Assembly (NCBI GenBank): GCA_017619445.1
Contig: JAFZSI010000025.1
Location: 1-54,573 of the forward strand
Direction of reading: 5' to 3'
DNA from: Prevotella sp.
GTDB lineage: Bacteria > Bacteroidota > Bacteroidia > Bacteroidales > Bacteroidaceae
Length of the DNA: 54,573 nt
Position numbers and translations under genes: made by a program. Positions 51,427-54,573 of this stretch are shown here, one piece after another (position 1 is the first letter of the stretch; every line of letters starts with the position of its first letter). The notes beneath the pieces are model-generated. The model was not told where the DNA came from, did no database searches, and was given only the letters and a program-made list of their open reading frames with translations.

Positions 51427-52070
51427 CAAACACCCGACACCCAACCTCCAACACCCAACAACCAACACCCAACACCACAACCCCCTCCCTTGGGGAGGGC
51501 TGGGGTGGGTTCCAACACCCGACACCACAACCCCCTCCCTTGGGGAGGGCTGGGGTGGGTTCCGTCACCCTGCGAGCCATGGAACCCGAGGACCTGCAGC
51601 TGCTCTACACCATTGAGAACGACCGGCAACTGTGGTGCATAGGCACGGCCAACGTGCCATACTCACGCTATCTGCTACGTGACTTCATAGAGCGACAGAC
51701 AGGCGACATCTACACCGACCGACAGGTGCGCCTCATGGTGGAAAACACCCAGGGCGAGGTAGTGGGCATGGCCGACCTCACTGACTTCAACCCCAGCCAC
51801 CAGCGCGCAGAGGTGGGCATTGTGGTGCTGCGCAGCCATCAGGGGAAAGGCTATGGAGCCGCAGCCCTTCAGCAACTCGAAAACTATGCCCGCGAAACCC
51901 TTCACCTCCATCAGCTCTACGCCATTGTGCCCGTGGCCCACACCGTTTCCGTCAGCCTCTTTGCACGCCTTGGCTACACCACCAACACCACGCTGCACGA
52001 ATGGCTCCACAACGGGGCAGGTTATCAGGACGCACTGCTCATGCAGAAACTCCTTTTGCCATGTGAATAA
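51423..52070 (+). CDS. GNAT N-acetyltransferase with a repeat-encoded N-terminal extension
   Basis: The GNAT domain runs from about residue 47 (VTLRAMEPEDLQLLYTIEND) to the end, with the acetyl-CoA loop in RSHQGKGYGAAALQQL and the closing RLGYTTNTTLHEW; it resembles RimJ/RimL-type enzymes. The first 46 residues (TNTRHPTSNTQQPTPNT..., SLGEGWGGF, PPPLGRAGVGS) are not protein-like. They are encoded by a C/A-rich tandem stretch and two 33-bp REP-like copies (51481-51563). The ATGA overlap with the glycosyltransferase stop suggests that the original start codon is retained and the repeats inserted in frame behind it. An internal ATG at 51580 is an alternative start. Confidence 0.8.
   Translation: MTNTRHPTSNTQQPTPNTTTPSLGEGWGGFQHPTPQPPPLGRAGVGSVTLRAMEPEDLQLLYTIENDRQLWCIGTANVPYSRYLLRDFIERQTGDIYTDRQVRLMVENTQGEVVGMADLTDFNPSHQRAEVGIVVLRSHQGKGYGAAALQQLENYARETLHLHQLYAIVPVAHTVSVSLFARLGYTTNTTLHEWLHNGAGYQDALLMQKLLLPCE
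51481..51563. repeat. Two REP-like 33-bp copies at 50-bp period inside the GNAT gene
   Basis: Identical copies at 51481-51513 and 51531-51563, each containing CCCTCCCTTGGGGAGGG, a 7-bp stem with a 3-nt loop. A third, inverted copy with one change is at 35689-35721. The 50-bp period shifts the frame, so the copies encode different peptides. Confidence 0.8.
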
Positions 52071-52254
52071 ACCTTTGTCACCTCCTAACATATATTATAC
52101 ACGGTAGTTATTATGTAATAGCTATAGTATTGTCAGTTAACTCCCTGAGCGGTTGAAAACCGCGATAACTTCAGCTAACTCCCGATAACTCCATGAATAA
52201 TTCAGGAAAAAAACAGCGTCGGCAAAAAAAGTAAGAAAAAAAGCAGATAAATAT

Positions 52255-52285
52255 TTTGGTAATCTAAAAATAATTCATACCTTTG
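52255..52285 (+). promoter_or_regulatory. Promoter of the tRNA-Asp pair
   Basis: TTTG (52255-52258), 19 bp, TACCTTTG (52278-52285), full consensus. Transcription would begin near 52291, exactly at the left arm of the flanking inverted repeat. Confidence 0.7.
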
Positions 52286-52290
52286 CATCC

Positions 52291-52358
52291 GCAAATTCGC
52301 GATTAAGCGAGAGCCAACCAAGTTTACTTGGAATTTGGCCGAGCAAAAGCGGATTATG
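52291..52358. repeat. Left arm of long inverted repeat flanking the tRNA-Asp pair
   Basis: A 28-bp core (52303-52330, beginning TTAAGCGAGAGCCAACCAAG) is perfectly inverted at 52754-52781. Similarity continues on both sides for about 68 bp in total. The core ends in a small palindrome, CCAAGT-TT-ACTTGG. Confidence 0.8.
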
Positions 52359-52381
52359 TAAATCAAATCAGTACCCCTTTT

Positions 52382-52455
52382 GGTGCGTTAGTTCAGTAGG
52401 TTAGAATGCCTGCCTGTCACGCAGGAGGTCACGAGTTCGAATCTCGTACGCACCG
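52382..52455 (+). tRNA. tRNA-Asp (anticodon GTC), copy 1
   Basis: A 74-nt tRNA with acceptor GGTGCGT/ACGCACC and discriminator G. The anticodon arm CCTGC-CTGTCAC-GCAGG gives GTC, and the T arm CGAGTTCGAATCTCG is regular. CCA is not encoded. Identical in sequence to copy 2, 21 bp downstream. Confidence 0.96.
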
Positions 52456-52476
52456 CACAACTGATTTAGATTTTCA

Positions 52477-52550
52477 GGTGCGTTAGTTCAGTAGGTTAGA
52501 ATGCCTGCCTGTCACGCAGGAGGTCACGAGTTCGAATCTCGTACGCACCG
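52477..52550 (+). tRNA. tRNA-Asp (anticodon GTC), copy 2
   Basis: Identical to copy 1 and separated from it by 21 bp, so the pair is a recent tandem duplication or is kept identical by conversion. Followed 10 bp later by a terminator. Confidence 0.96.
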
Positions 52551-52560
52551 CTGAACCAGA

Positions 52561-52590
52561 GGAAACCTTCAACGGGTTTCCTTTTTTTTG
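52561..52590 (+). terminator. Terminator of the tRNA-Asp transcript
   Basis: GGAAACC-TTCAAC-GGGTTTCC followed by TTTTTTT: a perfect rho-independent terminator. Confidence 0.9.
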
Positions 52591-52726
52591 TTGTCTTTCC
52601 CTGAGCGCAGCCAAGCATCACGCAGAGGTGCAGAGGTTGCAGAGTGGGTTCCACTTCTTGATGACGCTGAAAGCGTCGCCTATTAGTAACCGAGGGTATG
52701 AGCAGAGCGAGCACCCCCGGAAACTT

Positions 52727-52794
52727 CATAATCCGCTATCGCTCAGTCAATTGCAAGTAAACTTGGTTGGCTCTCGCTTAAACGCGGATTTGTC
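52727..52794. repeat. Right arm of long inverted repeat flanking the tRNA-Asp pair
   Basis: Inverted partner of 52291-52358; the core 52754-52781 is an exact reverse complement. It lies beyond the tRNA terminator, in non-coding DNA. The 52591-52726 stretch before it shows nothing recognisable. Confidence 0.8.
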
Positions 52795-52980
52795 CGTTAA
52801 CTTCAACCGACGCAGTCGGGTTAACTCCCATTAACTCCTGATAACTCCCCAACAATCGTTCCAACTCCTTCCCCTCCGTTCCTCTGTGTGCGAAAAAAGC
52901 CCCCACCGGGGGGGCAAGGGGGCTCACCATGCTAAGAGTTGTTCCCTACAAAATTTGCCTGGCCAAAACGACATCATGCT

Positions 52981-53135
52981 TTACGTACAAATTCTCTAGA
53001 AAATTTCAACGTAAACTCACACTTTGCTGTCGTAAAGCATAGGTATATGATTGCAAAGCGTATCTTTACGTTCATTACACGCGGGTTTAAGGCTCAAATG
53101 TTAAAATCGAAAATTCTGTGCACATATTGTGCACA
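52981..53135. repeat. Dispersed intergenic element, copy D
   Basis: AAATTCTCTAGAAAATTT (52989-53006), TCGTAAAGCATAGG-like words, then GTTAAAATCG and TGTGCACA-TAT-TGTGCACA (53117-53135). Modules are the same as in copy A, but their order is reversed while each keeps its strand. Confidence 0.65.
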
Positions 53136-53446
53136 AAAAACAGCCAGTCCATTCTGGTGGAAACAATGTTCTCTTGTCGATGGGGTATAAATATATTAAT
53201 TCGTTCGTAATGAGCATCAGCATTAGCAATGTGAAATAAAGGATAGTAAAGCGGATTATCTTATTTCATCGGCTTGCGATTGCTTAGTGCCCTTTGGTTC
53301 CGACAAAACCGGAACACCAGATAGACTTTGACGACACACGGCAAGTATTCGTGAAGCTGTAACAGCACACCATCACATCCTGAAATGGGGACAGGGGGAC
53401 AAAGGGACAACCTTTTTTCTCCCTGCCTTTTTTTTTGGTGTGTTCG
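53136..53446. other. Non-coding stretch before the BspA-like gene
   Basis: No convincing gene. A small hairpin GTTCCG-ACAAAAC-CGGAAC lies near 53297-53315. A minus-strand frame at 53261-53509 crosses the promoter of the next gene and has no recognisable protein features. Confidence 0.4.
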
Positions 53447-53478
53447 TTTGTTGTGTTCGAAAAACTTTTGTATATTTG
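53447..53478 (+). promoter_or_regulatory. Promoter of the BspA-like gene
   Basis: TTTG (53447-53450), 20 bp, TATATTTG (53471-53478), full consensus; leader about 35 nt. Confidence 0.65.
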
Positions 53479-53519
53479 CAAACGAATAATCAAGAAAACT
53501 AATAACCATTTAAACACTG

Positions 53520-54233
53520 ATGAATATGAAAAAGACTTTCCGATTATCTCTCTTGCTTGCTGTTGTTATGAGTATGGTGAGCAACAAAGCACATGCCTAT
53601 AATTACGATATTGCAGTAGAGAATGAAGATGGAGTGATGATTTATTATAACTATATCAACGGCGGGAAAGAACTGGAGGTGACGTGTTTGTATTTCAATT
53701 CTTATGAAAACCAGTATGCCTATCAAGGTACCGTGAGTATCCCCGAGGAAGTGACTTATGAAGGTAAAACACGAAAGGTGACAAGCATTGGAGACTACGC
53801 GTTCTCTTTTTGTGATGGCATCACTTCCATTACCATCCCCAACAATGTGGAAATAATTGGAGACTATGTTTTCCATGGCTGCTCCTGTCTAACATCCATC
53901 ACCATTCCCAACAGCGTGACGAGTATTGGAAACAATGCTTTCTGTTCTTGCTCCAGTCTCACCTCTATAGAAATCCCTAACAGCGTGACGAGCATTGGAT
54001 GGGGTGCTTTCTCTGGCTGTACCAGCCTCGCATCCATTACCATCCCCAATAGTGTGACCAGCATCGGAAATAGTGCGTTCGCTATGTGCTCCAGCCTCAC
54101 CTCAATTACCATTCCCAACAGTGTGACAACCATTAGCGATTATATGTTCTTAAGTTGCGAAGCCCTCCACTCCGTTGACATCCCTAATAGTGTGATAACA
54201 ATTGGCGATTATGCTTTTGCTTACTGTATTTAG
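53520..54233 (+). CDS. BspA-like leucine-rich repeat (LRR_5) surface protein, apparently truncated
   Basis: A 237-residue exported protein with signal peptide ([20 protein letters not shown], cleaved near AHA). A short beta domain is followed from about residue 85 by seven LRR_5 units of 23 residues with consensus [22 protein letters not shown]. Related proteins (BspA of Tannerella, Treponema and Trichomonas) bind host matrix or mucus. The frame stops right after GDYAFAYCI, one residue into what would be the next repeat, with no C-terminal domain or sorting tail. This suggests loss of the 3' part by a nonsense change or deletion. The start could also be the ATG two codons later. Confidence 0.8.
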   Translation: MNMKKTFRLSLLLAVVMSMVSNKAHAYNYDIAVENEDGVMIYYNYINGGKELEVTCLYFNSYENQYAYQGTVSIPEEVTYEGKTRKVTSIGDYAFSFCDGITSITIPNNVEIIGDYVFHGCSCLTSITIPNSVTSIGNNAFCSCSSLTSIEIPNSVTSIGWGAFSGCTSLASITIPNSVTSIGNSAFAMCSSLTSITIPNSVTTISDYMFLSCEALHSVDIPNSVITIGDYAFAYCI

Positions 54234-54325
54234 AGACCTCTAAACAACCATAAACAATGAAAAACACATAGAGATAAACCACTGTATATCAATCACTTTT
54301 AGATTTTAACACTTCGGACTTGCTT

Positions 54326-54357
54326 TTTGGTGGTTCTCAAAAATCCGCTTACCTTTG
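54326..54357 (+). promoter_or_regulatory. Strong consensus promoter with no gene visible downstream
   Basis: TTTG (54326-54329), 20 bp, TACCTTTG (54350-54357). Transcription would start near 54363; no coding frame begins in the remaining 210 bp, so the product is either beyond the window or an RNA. Confidence 0.6.
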
Positions 54358-54413
54358 CAACGCATTTCTACCGCGGAGAATTTTGAGGGCTTTTATTTTG
54401 CCATCTCGTGGAC

Positions 54414-54547
54414 AAGGTTGACAAAGGTTGACAAGAGTGTACAACGGTTGACTGAGGAACGAGAGGGAAAGGAGCAAGGAAGTGACCTCATTTGAAGAAC
54501 GCATCATCGTGGAATGAGTTGACAAGGATTGTCAAAGATTGACGATA
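54414..54547. repeat. Cluster of TTGAC words downstream of the orphan promoter
   Basis: AAGGTTGACA occurs at 54414-54423 and 54424-54433, CGGTTGAC at 54445-54452, and TTGACA-AGGAT-TGTCAA (perfect inverted repeat) at 54519-54535, with another ATTGACG after it. No coding capacity is seen in 54234-54573. Confidence 0.5.
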
Positions 54548-54573
54548 GTTCACTCCGTGGCGGTTTGCAAGAA

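Noticed and set aside
52291-52794. Inverted repeats around tRNA-Asp considered as ends of an insertion sequence
   Set aside because: No transposase frame lies between the arms and no target-site duplication was seen.
53261-53509. An 82-residue minus-strand frame before the BspA-like gene
   Set aside because: It spans the consensus promoter of the BspA-like gene and shows no recognisable fold.

Overview
The window comes from a member of the Bacteroidales, most likely Prevotella or a close relative. I infer this from the promoters (TTTG, 19-20 bp, TAnnTTTG), the near absence of Shine-Dalgarno sequences, and the family content: DUF5112/DUF5113 hybrid kinase, DUF5715, a BspA-like leucine-rich repeat protein, and a GH5 glycanase ending in a GRRV..GIYI.NGKK tail. 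No rRNA, insertion sequence, phage gene or CRISPR array was found. Most of the window is chromosomal housekeeping DNA. Two stretches look acquired: the far left end (1-1600) and an AT-rich restriction-modification block (5387-10200).

Layout. 1-1308 is an unfinished gene for a protein with a zinc-finger-like N-terminus and a string of excisionase-like helix-turn-helix units; its leader holds an array of 10-bp repeats. 1638-5173 is a minus-strand unit of a PD40 lipoprotein-like gene, a nucleoside phosphorylase and mnmE. 5387-9866 is a compact five-gene restriction-modification operon (two SPPY methyltransferases, two unknowns, a PD-(D/E)xK nuclease with a ferredoxin-like Cys motif). It is preceded by a ~325-nt leader that appears to fold into about ten stems. 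10583-16377 holds ttcA-like, DUF486, an NfnAB-like fusion, serS, rpmA and rplU. 16569-21497 holds cell-envelope genes (DUF5715, CAT-like acetyltransferase, zinc-ribbon membrane protein, GH25 lysozyme).

21593-27759 is a hexuronate catabolic locus. uxaA makes 2-keto-3-deoxygluconate, kdgK phosphorylates it and eda splits the product to pyruvate and glyceraldehyde-3-phosphate. A LacI-type regulator is divergent from kdgK-eda across a 14-bp perfect palindrome, and a NhaC-type antiporter follows uxaA. 27833-32151 encodes a very large double-module histidine kinase and its response regulator. 32254-35290 has a membrane protein, a convergent TPR protein overlapping it antisense, an M64 peptidase and folK. 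35840-43159 has a DbpA-like helicase, serC-serA, a GH5 enzyme, DUF1015 and yigZ, followed by tRNA-Ser. 43419-49031 has an M15 peptidase, an ECF sigma/anti-sigma pair, an ABC-F ATPase and engB. 49147-52070 has recR, a membrane protein, a family 2 glycosyltransferase and a GNAT enzyme. Two identical tRNA-Asp genes follow, flanked by long inverted repeats, then a short BspA-like gene.

The spacers carry their own signals: a four-copy dispersed element containing paired TGTGCACA palindromes, short tandem arrays of 7-10 bp at gene borders, REP-like GC-rich palindromes (two of them inside a gene), and promoters that sit so close to start codons that the mRNAs should be leaderless. The best candidate for something undescribed is the structured RNA leader together with the restriction-modification operon it precedes. 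The multi-HTH protein with its decamer array is second.
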